Positions 21,448 through 34,784 of a stretch of 64,000 nt of DNA are shown here, one piece after another. A program made the translations under genes and the position numbers. This DNA comes from Blumeriella jaapii (Eukaryota; Ascomycota; Leotiomycetes; Helotiales; Drepanopezizaceae). The DNA lies in the NCBI GenBank assembly GCA_009599575.1, contig VWND01000011.1:620001-684000 (forward strand), given 5' to 3'. Under the pieces are notes generated by a model. The model made no database searches and was not told the origin of the DNA. It was given only the letters and a program-made list of their open reading frames with translations. Within the stretch, counting starts at the first letter, position 1. Every line of letters begins with the position of its first letter.

Positions 21448-23470
21448 GTTTTACTTCGATATTTTTATATAAAAACTAAATAAATTCGTCAGCTTTTTTT
21501 TTTTTGCTTCGAACGAAAACTAAACTAAGCTTTTTTCGAAAAATTACAAATATAATACGCCGGAATAAATAAAAAAAACTTTTGAAAACGGTAATCCGTT
21601 TTTATTCGAGCTTTTTTTCGTTAAAAAACTCCGATTTTTTAATTTCGTTTTTACGAATAATATTAACGCTAAAAAAAACGGTAAGTTTTACTATTTTTAC
21701 GTGCGTTATTACGCGTCGTACTACGATTTAATTACAAAAAAAATCGACGTTATCGGCTTCGCTAATCGATTCGCAATTATTAAAAATTCGAATTACGACG
21801 TGTTCGAAATTAATTTTAATAATTAATTTATATTCCGACGAAAAACTGCGAAAACTATTAAAGCGCGTATTAAAACTTATTTGAACTACGCAAATTTTAA
21901 AGCAAATCCCAAAGCTTTTAGCGCGATTATAAAATTCGACTGAAATATAAAAAAATAAAAGCTACGAATATTTTTAAAAGCCGATTTTTCTGGCCTTTCG
22001 ACCGAAAATATATTTTAAAATTTATCCGAACTAAGCTGCGAATTCGTTAATTACGTAAAGTCGTACAACGGAAAAAACAAGTTATTGCTGTATTTTATAA
22101 AAAAAAAATAGCTATATATAAGCATTATTTCCGATTAGTTAAAACCCAAAAAACGCTTATAATTTTTTTCGCTAATATATTATACAATTTTATTTAGCAA
22201 ATTTTTAAAATGCATCCCGGCTTTTATTTCGCTGTTTTAATTATTCGAAATCTTGGAAACTGCTGCTTCGTAGCATATTTTAACGTTCCGATCGCTTTAA
22301 ATTTCGCTGATTTCGACCGTATTATAATTACAAAATTCGATATCGCCGATTTTTAAAAAAAAAAAAAAATCGAAAACTTTATCGACGCCATTTTCGATTA
22401 TTACATTCTGCTTGCATTCGCATATAATTCGAAAATAATCGAAGCTTATTTGTAATTACACCACGACGCTAAGCTAATTAAAACCATTTAAAAAAGTTTA
22501 GCTTTTTCGTATTTTAACGCGTTTAAAATAATAGTTTTAGCTATTTTATCGGATTACGAAACCGAAAGCTACGAAATAAAAAATAAAATAACTTTTATTA
22601 GCTTTTCGATTAAACAAAAGATTTTCGTTAAATTTAAAACCCAAAAAACCGACGGCGCGATGCTAATTTATTCGAATAATTACACGGCGCAAAAATACAG
22701 AAATTATTTCGAAAACGACGCTCCGATAAATAATCTGATATTATTTGTTTTGTGACGAAAGCAATTATAGCATTTTCGGTAATTTCGATTACAAACGATT
22801 ATTTCCGAACTATTTCGTAAAATAGTTTTTTTTATAAGCTTCGAAGCTTTTTCAAAAGCATTCGTCGGTAAATAACCGTAATCCGACCTATTAGTTTTAC
22901 GCGAAGCAAAAGCGTTAATCGGTTTTAATCACGACGAATTAATCGATTATTTTTACGATTTTAATACAAAACTTTTTAGCGCCTTTTGCAAAGCGTAAAA
23001 CCACGTTTAAAAATTAAAATTTATTATTTACGAAAAAAAGTCGTAAAAAACATCCGTCGCGGCGATATTTAATAATATTATCGACGAAAAAGCTATCAGA
23101 ACGTTCGTAAATTTAAACGATATTTCGACTGACATTTTATCGAGCCATTTTTTAAAAAAGCAAAATAAACAAAATAATTCAAACGACAAGCGAAACGCTA
23201 GTTTTTTATAAAAGTCAATAGCAAAAAGGCCAAAAACGGATTAGAAAACTAAAAGAATATAAGATTAAAAAGTTCGGTTTTTAATTAATTGATTTTTAAA
23301 CTATATAAAATAAACTAAATTGCATTTACTAAAGTTATATTTTGCTTTAATCGTAATTAAAAACGATTACGTATATTATTTAAAACAAAATATAAAACGA
23401 TAATATCTTATATTAATAAAAGTTAGTAGTTTTAATTTTGATCGAAGCATAGACTCTTCCGAAACCTTTT
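21448..23470 (+). pseudogene. RLG-1 copy a, segment 3: end of extra ORF and start of 3' LTR
   Basis: Collinear with 36232-38256 of copy b. Positions 21456 to about 23280 carry the C-terminal two thirds of the extra ORF, with long readable stretches such as KIDVIGFANRF and KALIGFNHDELIDYF. The 3' LTR starts at 23391 and is cut at 23470 by RLG-3 copy b; it resumes at 41209. The 80 bp here plus 187 bp there equal the 267-bp LTR length exactly. Confidence 0.82.
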
Positions 23471-23740
23471 TGTGACGATCTAATCAGTCGGAGGGCTGGG
23501 AAATCAATCAACTGGTCGCCGTGTTCACATAGTATAAGAAACGAGCCTTTGGTTCTATAACAAAAATATTCATTTAAAATCAACAATTGCAAAAGGCAAA
23601 AATTGCTAAGAAAAGAAAGCCTTATATATATAAATAATTTCCACAATTAATAGAAGACTTACCAAAAAACCAAAAAGCTTGCAGCTACACGTAGTTGCTG
23701 GGATAACATACGAGAAATGGCAAAAGAATAAATCGTCACA
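23471..23740 (-). repeat. RLG-3 copy b 3' LTR
   Basis: 270 bp, TGTGACGATC to AATCGTCACA. The next bases, TTATCCCCCCGTCCG, are the reverse complement of a purine tract, i.e. the polypurine primer upstream of the 3' LTR on the minus strand. Pairs with 40934-41203. Confidence 0.92.
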
Positions 23741-23879
23741 TTATCCCCCCGTCCGAAAAAAGCGCGCCCTCGAACTTTTATCTATTAGTACGTCGCTATC
23801 CAAATAATCGTACGAATTCAAACCTTCGGAATACGCTTTCAGCCAATCTACAAGTTTTGCAAAAAAACCGAAAAAAATT

Positions 23880-24300
23880 TTATACGCCAAATAAAAATCG
23901 CGCACCTTCAGAAAAACATATATAAAATCAAACGCGGAATACTACGTAAAATCTTTATTTAAGCCTATTCAAAAAGCTTTGTATTAAAAAATCTTTCGCT
24001 GCATACGACAAGCGATTAATTTTTCGATTTCGTATTTAAACTTATTAATTATATTAATAAGTTTAAAAATTAAATTAACCTGACCTGAAAATGCGTCGGC
24101 AGCTGTTTTACGTAATCGACTAGCGTAAAAAACTGAATATACATTTATAATATTAGAAAGGTCTAGCTTAAAAGCGTTATCGAAAATTTTGGCTACAATT
24201 TTAAAAAAGCCGTTTGTAAAATTGTCGAATTTGCGGAAAGGCCGAAAAATCGAAAATAAACGCATATCGAGCTAAACGTAATCGCTAACGTTAAAATCGA
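23880..24300 (-). pseudogene. RLG-3 copy b integrase C-terminus and chromodomain
   Basis: An open block (23984-24265) reads RPFRKFDNFTNGFFKIVAKI, then VYSVFYASRLRK, the gypsy integrase end (LD....GPF.I ... HPVFHVSLLR). It leads into KYEIEKLIACRMQRKIF, then Y.AF.IGLNKDFT.YSA with stops at Trp-like places, a chromodomain pattern (yEVE.I...R....Y.v.W.G....W.p). The same region is better preserved at 54250-54531. RNA-level function is lost. Confidence 0.82.
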
Positions 24301-24329
24301 TCGCGCGGCGAGATTTATTCGCACTTTTT

Positions 24330-25330
24330 TTTATTTTGTCGTAAACTTATTAAAAATGCGATTTAGCGAAGTTTTAGGCGTCGTAATAACGGCGAACGTA
24401 CGCACGAGCTTCGTCTGCGTTTAGCTTATATAAAAGGTTAGAAAAAAAAAAAGTATCGAGCTTTTAGTTTTAATTAATATAAGAAATATAATCGTATACA
24501 ATTTCAAAAAATAAAAAGCCATTTAGACTTTCGTAAAAAAAGATTATTTAAACGAAATCTATTATTAAAAAAAATTCGCTTTAATCGTTTTAATAAAAAT
24601 TCACGAAAGGTCGAAAGCGTTTTTGCAAATATTAGTTGTAAATTTCGGTTTAACCGTCGGTTTTAAAATAAGCGGCTGTCGAAAGCTTCAGTTGCGTACC
24701 GAATATTTTATTTAATTTAAACCAAAAAATAAACCAATACTAAAAGCCACGATCGCTAATAATACTTTTTAAAAAGCCAAAATATTTGTATACGTAAAAT
24801 ATATACAATTTGACGAAACTTCGAACGTCGATATTTTTATAGCAGAAAATCGAAATAACCTGCTTGGAAAAGCGATTTATTACTACGAATACGTTATCGT
24901 AATCGTATTTGTTTTTATTAAAATTGCAAAAGTTTATTATAACATGCTTTTAAAAATAATCAAAAACAAAAAAAAGCTGAAAAAAGCCGGGGCGCTTATT
25001 TTTTGAAACAAAACTTTTTCGATAAGCGTAGCAATTGCGACAGTATTATTTTACGAAAGCTGTTATACCTCGCTAATAATATTAATTCGAAAATAATTAC
25101 GTAGTTTTACGAGCGTTGAAATAAGCGGTAAAAATCTGGTCGTGCATTTTTTATATAAAGGCCAAACGAAAATAATCGACGTCTGATATTATTAAGCGAT
25201 CGTAATATAACAGCAGATCGCGTTTAAATATATACGAAATATTATTAGCGTCGTTTTTTTTCGTAGCGTTTCGTACAGCTTTTTTTCGAAAAGCTATTAA
25301 GCTGCTAGCTATGCGATTAGCGTAAAAAAG
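24330..25330 (-). pseudogene. RLG-3 copy b integrase core
   Basis: This segment lies between the chromodomain block and RNase H on the minus strand and is interrupted by many stops. It is assigned by order and by collinearity with 54600-55366 plus 63556-64000 in copy d. Individual catalytic residues are not confidently placed. Confidence 0.6.
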
Positions 25331-25339
25331 CTGGTTAAC

Positions 25340-26268
25340 GATACGAAATACGGAAAAAAAATCAGCTATTTCAACGATAAAAACAGCTGTTTCGAAGGCC
25401 GTGAAAAGTCGAAGTTTTTTAATTAAAAAGCGGTGATCGATTTAATTTGCTCGGAAAAGAATTTGCAAGCGTTAAATGCGTTTAAAAAAGTTTTAGCGAT
25501 CGAATTCGCTCGTACGACGTATTAATGCGTTAGCTAAAAAATTGTGTTTATTTGATTTATACGTAATAAAAAAGTTGTAATCGGCGAAAAGCTCGGCCCA
25601 GCGTATTTATCGAGCGTTTAAAAGTTTAAAAATTATAAAATATTTTAAAGTTTTATAATTAGTAATTATTTTAATTTAATAAACTGAATTAATTAATTTA
25701 GCACGGAAATTGCTAAAAAATCTTACGATTGCGAGCATTTTTTTATCGTATACGACGTAATTCAGCTTTGCGAAAGCTATAGTTTTGCTGAAATAAGCGA
25801 TTGGAAGCCAGTCGTTATTATAGAATTAGAAAAGCATAAAAGCTATTACGCCGTCGAAAGCGTCAGTTTTTAATATACAAGAAAGGTTTTGCCTGTAATA
25901 TTATAAAACTGATATAATAATAAAAGCTAATATAAAAAGGTCGAAACTTTCCTAATATTCAGAAATAAAATTAAAAGAAACGTTAGCCTTAATTAAATAA
26001 ATCAAAAGCTTTGCAATTATACCGTAATTTCGAATAAAACGTCGGTAGAAATTACAAAACCAAAAAAGCTTTATACATTTTTTATAATAATAGAAGATTT
26101 CTAATAAACGACCACGAAAACCTTTTCGGAATTTATTTTTAAACTTTTAATAAAAATAATAAAACCTAGGTAACGGATCCGAATAACGTTAAATTCAGAC
26201 TTCCGAATATCGGCCTGTAATTTAGCGTTAGCGAGCTTTTGAAGCATTTTGCGAACGTGTGTGGCGTG
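25340..26268 (-). pseudogene. RLG-3 copy b RNase H and connection region
   Basis: Minus-strand sequence between integrase and the reverse transcriptase block. The overall length (about 0.9 kb) suits the connection plus RNase H. It is degraded, with only short hydrophobic and basic patches readable, and is assigned by position. Confidence 0.55.
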
Positions 26269-26850
26269 TTACAAAAAGTCGGACGAATAAATAAAAATAT
26301 TATTTAAATATATAATACAAAAATCGTTTAAATAATCGAAAAAAACGTCGTTTATATAGCGTTGATAAATTGCGGATTTATTAATAAAACTAAAAGGTAG
26401 CATTTTGCATTTATAAGCGCCGTAACGCGTACGAAATATCGTTAGTTTTTTATTAACGAGATTTATTCGAATTTTATAAAAGGCTTGTCGAATATCGAGC
26501 TTCGTAAAAATTCGCGCTTTCGAAAAACGAGCAAAAGTCTTATCGATAAAAAGAAAAAGGTAGCGATTTTTACGAATAACGTTATTAAAAGCTCGATAAT
26601 CGATACAAAAACGTAATAAACCGTCGGGTTTTTTGGCGAAAAGCATTGGAACAGCGAAAAAAGCGGTGGAAAATTCGATGAAACTTTTGTTAAAGTTATT
26701 TTGCAGATAGATTTTGATAATTTCGAGCTTTGAAATCGATATTTTATACAAAAAAGTATATTTCAGCTTTTTCTTATTTATAATAAGCTCGATTTTGTAA
26801 TCGTAAAGCCGATAAAAGGCTAGCTCGTTACTAGCGGCCTTAGAAAACAC
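26269..26850 (-). pseudogene. RLG-3 copy b reverse transcriptase
   Basis: The longest readable pol stretch in the window (193 codons). It shows AAFFAVPMLFAKKPDGLLRF followed by CIDYRAFN, then FTKLDIRQAFYKIRI (palm motif with the first catalytic Asp kept), RYGAYKCKMLPFSFINKSA, and at about 26300-26311 the active site IIYLNNIFIYSS, where YLDD is YLNN (both GAC to AAC). This is a typical Ty3/Gypsy reverse transcriptase palm and fingers, dead because two catalytic Asp residues are lost. Upstream pol and gag are separated from it by the RLG-1 insertion. Confidence 0.93.
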
Positions 26851-27139
26851 GTATTCGAGGTTTTTGTACTCCGGAAAAAAAAATTCGAAAAAAGATTTAT
26901 TCGAAATTAGCTCTGCTAAGCTAGTTAAAAGGGTCGAAATCGATATTTTATTAATTTTGAAACGTTCGAAAAAATTATAAAATTAAATTTTAAAAAAAAT
27001 ATTATACGTAAAATCGTTTAGTATTTTATCGATTTCGTATAGAAAAGTTAAAAACATTTTAATTGCTTTTTTTCTAAAAATCAGCTTGAAAGCATATATA
27101 ATAATCTGGCAAATAAAAATTAAATAAACAGTAGATTAA

Positions 27140-27406
27140 TGTAAAACGGTGATACCTTGTATTAATAGGAGTTGGTAGTTTTAGCTATGGTCGAGGCATA
27201 AACCCCTCCGAAACCCCCTGCCATTAACTACCTTTAACAGATATAAAAGCAAAGCATCCTCTTAAATAGTATTATAAGCACGCAGTTCAATTCATACCTT
27301 TATTTATTTTTTTTTTCCTTTTTTCAGTCTTTTTTAAAGATTTCTTAAATTATCTTACCCACCGACATATGGCCGTATTAATTTAATTTTCCTATCTACT
27401 TTTACA
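27140..27406 (+). repeat. RLG-1 copy b 5' LTR
   Basis: 267 bp, TGTAAAACGGTGATACC to CTTTTACA. It keeps the ancestral CCCCCTGCC string (about 27204-27212) that is RIP-mutated in the other copies. Confidence 0.92.
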
Positions 27407-28089
27407 TTTAATAATTTACGCAAAAATTCAAACTTCGATGTTTCGTTTTTATATATTCGCCGATGCATCTTTTAAATTGATAATTAAAGCCGATTTCGAT
27501 ATTTCGCTATTACGGCTTGAAAAACCTTTTATATAGTGTTGTTCGCAGCTGTATTATATAAAAAACTTCTAATAACTTTTTTTATTTTGCGCATAATTAT
27601 TAAATTATAAAAATGCAACACATTTTAAAAACGTTTGAAATTACGATCAGGCAATTCTGAACCGTGCGAAATTTAAAATTCGAAAGTCGCTTTTTTATTT
27701 AAAAAAAACAAATCGAATATTGGTTTATACGCTTCGACCGCTGCGCTCGGCCTTTTTAAATTAGATTTTTTTTGGTCAAACGCCTGGCGAAAACTCAATT
27801 TTCTGATTTTACGTTTTATAATTATAGCAATTACAATTTGCGGCTTTTTATTAAAAGTAGTAAAAAGATGGCTATACGTGCATTGGCCTGAACTACGGAA
27901 TATCGAAACCGTAGATTATACAGCAATATTATATTAATCTAATTAATTTATTAAAAAACAAGTTTTTTAATATATTACTTAAATGTCTGAACGCAATTTT
28001 ATTTTAATCAATTTTTTAGAAAACACAAAAACCTTCTTAATAGCTCCTTTATTAAAAACGATTTTTTTTACGCTGAAAACTCTTAATTT
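27407..28089 (+). other. RLG-1 copy b leader, no gene
   Basis: AT-rich untranslated leader between the 5' LTR and gag. I see no convincing primer binding site and no open frame. Confidence 0.55.
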
Positions 28090-30280
28090 GTAATTTCAAA
28101 AAACACTTATTTATTTAATTCAAATTTTACTAATACTTTCGCTAATATTATAAACAACGACGCTTTTCGTTTTCTTATGCGAAGCCGCATATCTTTTTTT
28201 GATTCTTTTGATGCATTTTTATTTAATAGCGCCAACGTTACCGATTTTATCGAAAAATATAAAAAAATTTATAAGGATTTCGAAATCTCTGAAATTAAAA
28301 TATTCGATAAACTTTTTCGCTATTATAACCCAATTATTAAAAATATTATTAAATCGATAAATAAATAAAAAGCTATTAGGGCTCGAAATTAACGTAAGCT
28401 AATTAAAGCCTTAAAATCGGAATTCCGAAACTACGATCGCTAGCAAATTCGCGATACTATCGCTTTTTTTAAACAGTTTGTTATAACAATTCGCTAAATC
28501 AAAAAACTCAAAGCTTATTATCGTACTTATACGAAAGTTTTTAACGTTTTCGTTAATAAAAAAGTTTTAAGCGAAATCGAACAAAAAGAATTGTTTTTAT
28601 TTAACCTTTCAATTAATATTCGCAATAAAACCATTAAGCATTTTAAGATTAATAAACAAAACTTTAAAACCTTCGATTAATATTTCAAATTTGTGAAATT
28701 CGTTTTTAAACAAAATTAAAACGAACGTATTATCGAAGCTATAAATAAAAAAAATCGCTTTTTTCCATTTATAAAAAAACGTAAAAGTTTTAATGCAAAA
28801 ATATGCCCAGCCATTAAAAATTACCGAAATCGCCAAAAAACAGCCAGTTATTATATTATTTAATCGTTTTGCAAAACTTATTAGCTTGGAAAAGCTTAAT
28901 AAAAATATCGAAATTTTCGTATTAAAATTTATCGATATTAAAATTCAAAAATTTTAAAGCAAAGTCGAAAATTTTATATAATAGCAAAAAAAACTTTTTT
29001 ACGTTGATTCGAATAATAAAAACGATTAAAATAGCTTTTATAATAATTACTTTTTTTTAAATGCGCGAAGCGATCAGCTTCGCCAAGCTATCGTAAAAAT
29101 AATAGCTGTCCAATAGCAATCTTTTCGTATTAGCGATCAGAATTAGCGAAATATTAATTATAATAACGATTATTAGAAAAAAAAAAAAAACCAACGCGGA
29201 AACCAAAATCGCGGCTATTAAAATAATAAAAATAATTATTAAAACAAATTTCGTAGCCTCAAATATGAATTTTATAATAATAAAAAAATTTATTGCGAAA
29301 AACCTTATATTCGTTTTAAATACAAAGCATTTAATTTTTATATAAATAATAATATCTGTTATATTAATAAATACGAAGCGATTTGCTTCGGACCGACGGA
29401 AGCAGAAATAGGCCCTTTTAATAAAACTAAAAATCAAAGCTGATTAAACACTATTCGCTTAAAAATAAAAAGTACGAAATGGAACGATTGCTTAAAAAAC
29501 AGAAAAAATACAAAAACGATTTTTATTAATAAAAAAAAAATATTTCAAAAAATATATTAATTAAAAAAAAAACCCTTATTTTAAATGTAAATAAAATTTA
29601 AATATATAAATAAAAAACAAATATATATATTGCTAATATAAATATCGCACTTGCAAATATTATAGCTGCATAATTAAGCTAGCGAATCACAAAAAAGCAA
29701 AATGCTTCTGTTTTATTCGCCAAACCAATTGATATGAAAAAAAACGTCAGAATCGAAAAAAAAAAAAATTTTGAAATTCGAAAAAAAACCGATAAAACTA
29801 TTAAAAAAATATTTATAATAGAAAAAATTAACGAAGATATAAAAAATATCGATACCGATATTCCGGTTTAAATTATTTAAAAAATACCAGCTTTTAAGCG
29901 TTTATTATTAATGCGAAGCGAAAAATAAATCGATAAATATATTAGCTCCGAAGCCGTCGACAAAGCTATTAAAAAAATTATAAAACAAAAAATTAAATTA
30001 AAATTCAGCGATTTATTTAATACAAAAGGAAAATTCGACAAAATTATTAATAAACAAATTTTTGTATTAAAAAAAAACGAAAAAATTAAAATCATTCGAA
30101 AAAAAAACGATTTTAAATTAAAAAAAGACCAGGAAAAAATTTACAATACCGCAATTAATTTAGCCGATAAAAAAAAATCTTCGGAAAAAGTTAGCTTTTT
30201 AGCTTTCGCTATAAAAATTCAAAAATCAAAACGACGAAACTGCTTTTATACGGCTATAAAAACGCTAAAAATAAAAACAA
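28090..30280 (+). pseudogene. RLG-1 copy b gag remnant
   Basis: The plus strand reads FDSFDAFLFNSANVTDFIEK and then YKKIYKDFEI (28200-28290), a pattern seen in fungal gypsy gag proteins near the N-terminus. Further readable stretches continue to about 28900 (for example NERIIEAINKKNRFFPFIKK). Beyond 29000 the frame is patchy and Lys-rich. Multiple stops, mostly TAA and TAG. The part from 29000 to the protease is assigned by position. Confidence 0.7.
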
Positions 30281-30289
30281 TATTTAAGA

Positions 30290-30620
30290 AAAGTACGACC
30301 GTCCTCGCTTTATTCGATAATAAAGCCGAAGTTAATTACATAAACCAGAAAACGGCCGAAGCTAATAGCGTTTCGATTATTACCGACAAACGAATAATTT
30401 ATACGATTGTTAATAGAAATATTATTAAATTTAATAAAATTATACGAAATATAAAAATCGACGTTAAAAATATTATTACTTATAAAGATTTTTTAATAAT
30501 AAAAAAATGCTTTTATTTTATTATTTTTAAAATGCCCTGGATTCTGAAAAGTTTCGTCAGTTTCAAATACACCGAAAACGGCCAAATAAAAGCCTTTTTC
30601 TGAAATTAAAACCGGTTTTT
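30290..30620 (+). pseudogene. RLG-1 copy b aspartic protease
   Basis: An open plus frame encodes ALFDNKAEVNYINQKTAEAN (from about 30305), the active-site segment of a gypsy protease (LLD.GAEVN.I), with the catalytic Asp kept and the Gly lost. It continues through IKCFYFII-like and FKMPWILKSFVSF (about 30527-30565), matching the conserved ILGMPWL flap-distal motif. Confidence 0.85.
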
Positions 30621-31079
30621 CTAAGGCCAAATCACCGTCGCCGGCGACAAAGTTTTTTTAATCGACGTTTTATCGAAAAACGAATAGCCGGCTTTGGTTT
30701 TAAAACAAACGCTAAATTATAACAAAACCTGGAAAATACTTAGCCAAAAGCATTTACGTCGCTAATCGAAATAACATTGCGAATAAAATTAGCTAATATT
30801 AATATTTTTGGCTATTAATTCGGAAATAAAAGTTCCGAAGATTTCGTTTTTGTATTAAACAAATCCGATTTATATATCTTATCTTTTTATATTAATATTA
30901 GCATTTTTTATAAGCGCAAAGCTAATAAAATACGATTCGTAAATTTTAGCGAATCCGGTAAAAATATTTTCGGAAAAATAAACGATTAATTCGAAAAAAC
31001 AAAATAACAAAACCATTTTAACTAGTTATTAGCGAACTCGAAAAATTTATTACCGGCCGATTTTCCAGCCTATTATCTG

Positions 31080-31900
31080 GCAGCCGATTTATAAAAAAAC
31101 GATTTAATAACTTAGCAATCGGAATCCAATTTTTATTAAAAAAAAAAAAAGTTTTATACGAAGTTTTACGCAACCGAAAAAAGATTATAACTTTCGATTT
31201 TACCGAAATAGGCCAATTCAGCTTTAATATTACGCTTTATATCGATATTACAACCGTATTTTATAAAGCTTAGCAAAAAAAAACTTTTTCAATTTCTAAA
31301 GCTTTCCAAAATAAAATAGTCGAAATGCTAAAAAAACGAATCAAACAAAAGATTTTCGAATTTTGCTACGGCTTATATAAAAATAAATAATTTATCGTTG
31401 CGAAAAAAAAAAAAAGCATTTACAAACTTATTATCGCAATCGTCGAAATAAACAAAATAACGATACGAAACGCTAACGTATTATTTAACGTCGATTAATT
31501 TTTAAACGAATTCGCAAAATTAACGATTGTTTTTTTTTTCGATCTGTTTTTAAACTACGATTATTTAATATTTAATTTACGATTTCGAAATATAATAGCA
31601 ATTTAAATTCCAATCGGTTTGCTGCGTATAACCAGAATATTTATAAAAGCTATTAATTCAGTCGTATAATTCGTAAAAGTCGTATATAAAGTTTTTATAA
31701 TTTGCATTTCCGATATTATTTTGCTTTACGTTAACGACGTCGGAATAAAAAGCTTTAAATTATATTATAATAATAAAAAGATTTTTTTTAAAATTCGACG
31801 CTATATAATAAAACATATTTAAAACATCGTTAAAATTATAATTTGCTTCGAAAAAACTAAAGCTATTATTAGCCTTCGATCAAAATTTTGCATATCCGAA
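31080..31900 (+). pseudogene. RLG-1 copy b reverse transcriptase
   Basis: The frame shows IPIGLLRITRIF (about 31607-31640), then VVYKVFIICISDIILLYVND (to 31738) with the active site YVND at 31727-31738, where YVDD has lost its first Asp by GAC to AAC. It runs on through ICFEKTKAIISLRSKFCISE, the thumb region of gypsy enzymes. Stops are frequent upstream. Copy a lacks this part in the window. Confidence 0.88.
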
Positions 31901-31939
31901 ATAAATATCGTTAATTATATAATTAACAACGCTGACCGC

Positions 31940-32640
31940 TACTTTTAACGAAAGAAAATTAAAAAGATTTGCGAATAAAAAAAATATAAAAATATTACCG
32001 AAGCTAAAGCTTTTATTGGCGTTATAATTTATTATCGCAATTGAATTAAAAATTTCTTTTAAAAAGCTGCATTTATTTACGTTATAATAAAAAAAGAAAT
32101 CGATTTCGTTTAAGAAAAAAAACAAAACAAAATTATAAAAATTCTTAAAAACGATTTTTTATCGGCTTTATTATTTATACGGATCGATTACAGCTTTGAC
32201 GCAAAAGAAATTATTTTAACTGTCGACGCTAATATTTTCGATTAGAAAGTTATATTACAACAAATCGATAAAAATAAAAAACGATATTTTTTACGATTCG
32301 AAAGCGGCTTATAGTTTCTCGCGAAAATACGCTACGATGCTACTAAACGAAAATGTTAAAGCGCTTTTAAAGCAATAAAAAAAATAAAAAGCGAATTATA
32401 CGACGTATATTTTATTTTAAAAACAAACGCAAAAGTTTTTGTCGATTAATTAAATAAAAAAGCTAATAATCTATCAAAAGCGCTCGTTATTAATTAAATA
32501 ATTTAAATACGATTTATAAATTTCGAAATTAAACATATTAAAAAAATAATTAATATAACGGCAAACGGTTTTTTCAAACAAAAACGTTTTTATCCGTTTG
32601 ATTTCGTTAAATAAAACGAATAAAATATTAACGAATAAAT
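31940..32640 (+). pseudogene. RLG-1 copy b RNase H
   Basis: The plus frame reads TEAKAFIGVIIYYRN (connection), KKEIDFV.EKK, then IILTVDANIFD (about 32210-32245) with the first RNase H Asp, and RFESGL.FLAKIRYDATKR (about 32300-32350), which matches the S...L...E..Y...E.E segment that carries the second acidic residue in active enzymes. Copy a equivalent: 435-1080. Confidence 0.85.
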
Positions 32641-32699
32641 TGCTAACGAAATCGGTTGCTTCGCTATCTGCGTTTTAAATTTCACAGAATTAAAACTAT

Positions 32700-34280
32700 T
32701 TGCGTTGCTATTTCGAATGGCACCGCGAATAAAAAATATTAATTTTCGGGCCGAAAAAGTATTCGCGTTATTATTTCGGCTGGCATCGCGAATAAATTTG
32801 ACCGAAAACGATCGGAATAAGCCGATTAACGACGAAAATAAATTTTTGATCGATAATTACGAAACCGAAGATTTTTATTTAATCGTATATTATTTAATTA
32901 TTTTGTTTAAATTATTTAGCGTATTAAATTATTAATTTAAATTATTTAAAAACCAGGCTTTCGATTATATTTTAGCCGATAAAAAGCTATACAAAATAAA
33001 AAATAATATATATTAAAAACGCTTAATAATAAATAACAAAACTGATAAGTTTTAAATTATAAAAAAAGCCTACGAAAAAATGTTTTATAAAAAAGCTGAA
33101 ATTATTTATTACCGAATTAAAAACGACTTTTAATAAAAAAAATGCTTCGAAAATTGCAAAGCTTTTGTTAAAAATTATATTTTTTGCTAAAACGAAAGCC
33201 TGGCCGAAAAAAAAACTTATTATATCCGACGTGGTTTTTTAAAGTTTAAAAAAAAATCAATCTCGACGTTATACGCGTATTAATCACCGATCGCGGTTAT
33301 ATATGCTTTGTATTCGTTATTAACGATTTATTTAAATAGCTTAAAAAGCGATTTTTTCGAAACGCTATTTCCGAAGCTATAACGACTTTTTTTAAAAAAA
33401 AACGTTATATATCGATACGGTTTGTTTAGCAAATTAAATATCGATAGTAAATCCGAAAACAAAAGCGTTATTAAAACTTTTATAAAAAAATACGGCATTC
33501 AGCGCATTTAAATTTCAGCTTATAATTCGAAAAGCAACGGATTTATTAAACGAAGCTATAAAAATATTTTCGACGGCCTTTTAAAAGCTATTCAAAAGGG
33601 CTATAAGCGTTGGTCGCGGAAATTCTCGGAAATGCTTTTTGCTATACGCATATATATACACGCTTTTATTGAAATAATTCCATTTTTTATTTAATATAAC
33701 AAAAACGCTCGATTGCTTTTAGAAACAAAATGGCTTGTATAAAAGCTTTATAACGTAATTAAAATAAAAACGAAAGCAAATTTATTAGCAATAAAATTTA
33801 AACAATTAAATTACCGCGATATAAATATAAAAAAAATAATTTTAAAAAAAAAAAAATATAAAAAAGCAGCTAAGAAAATCTGGAATAAAACCAAGATTTT
33901 AAAAAAACGCTAATTAAAAAAAAAAATTTGATTTTAGTTTACGACGTTTAGCGCGCTATTAATAAATCGGCCGATATTAAACTTAATTATAAATAATTCG
34001 GATTTTACAAAATATGCGAGGCCGAATTAAATAAAAGCTATTACAAATTTACGAAATTCGATAAAACAAAACTAAAAAAAACGTTCGCCGCTAACCGGTT
34101 AAAGCGATTTTACAAAAAAAATTAGCAAATTTACCTTTTGGATTTTAAATCAGAAAACGATTCCGATTTCAGCGATTCCGACGACGATTCCGACCAAAGC
34201 GATTATACTTTTAAAGAAAAAAAACCCTTTGAAAAGATTTAGAAACAATCGAACGATAACTTCGCTGCTGAAAGTATAAT
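32700..34280 (+). pseudogene. RLG-1 copy b integrase
   Basis: Starts with the tandem ALLFRLASRI-type repeat, then a zinc-binding region that is poorly kept, then the core. The stretch AYNSKSNGFIKRSYKNIFDG (about 33512-33570) is the HPEGNG.VERGHK-like block with the catalytic Glu replaced by Lys or lost, followed by KRWSRKFSEMLFAIRIYIH. The C-terminus reads INKSADIKLNY (about 33955-33990) and FAANRLKRFYKKN, typical of a fungal gypsy subgroup without chromodomain. It ends near 34280. Confidence 0.82.
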
Positions 34281-34289
34281 TTAAATCGT

Positions 34290-34780
34290 GATTCCACCTA
34301 TAATCGAAAAGGAAAAAAATGCATATAAAATTATTTATTAATTATTTTATTATTATTATTATCTATTGTTTTTTCTTTTTATTATATATTATTTTATTGT
34401 TTTTATTTTGCTTTGCTTATATACAATTTAATCGTTTTATTTTATATATATTACTTATTTTTAAAACTTTTTTTTATATTATTTAAAATATTTATTGTAT
34501 TTTTCTTTGTTCAATTGTACTTTTGTTTATCAGAACAAAGGTTTTGTATATATTTAAGCCGCATATCTGATATATTTATACCGCTCGCATATTTTACGAA
34601 AACTATTTTTTATATATTTTATTATTTGCTACTTTCTGTATTGTTTATTTTTTTCGTTATTTTAAACGGGTATTTATTTGAACAGTTATAATTTATTAAA
34701 AAAATAGCATGCGGATTCCCGTGATTTTTAAATACAAATATTTTATAATCTTCGTATTTTTTTTTAATTACTTTTTAACA
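34290..34780 (+). other. RLG-1 AT-rich spacer between integrase and extra ORF
   Basis: About 490 bp of T-rich sequence with TTATT repeats and no coding pattern on either strand, conserved in position in copy a (about 2760-3250). It could be an intergenic spacer holding the start signals for the downstream ORF; nothing specific is recognised. Confidence 0.55.
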
Positions 34781-34784
34781 AATA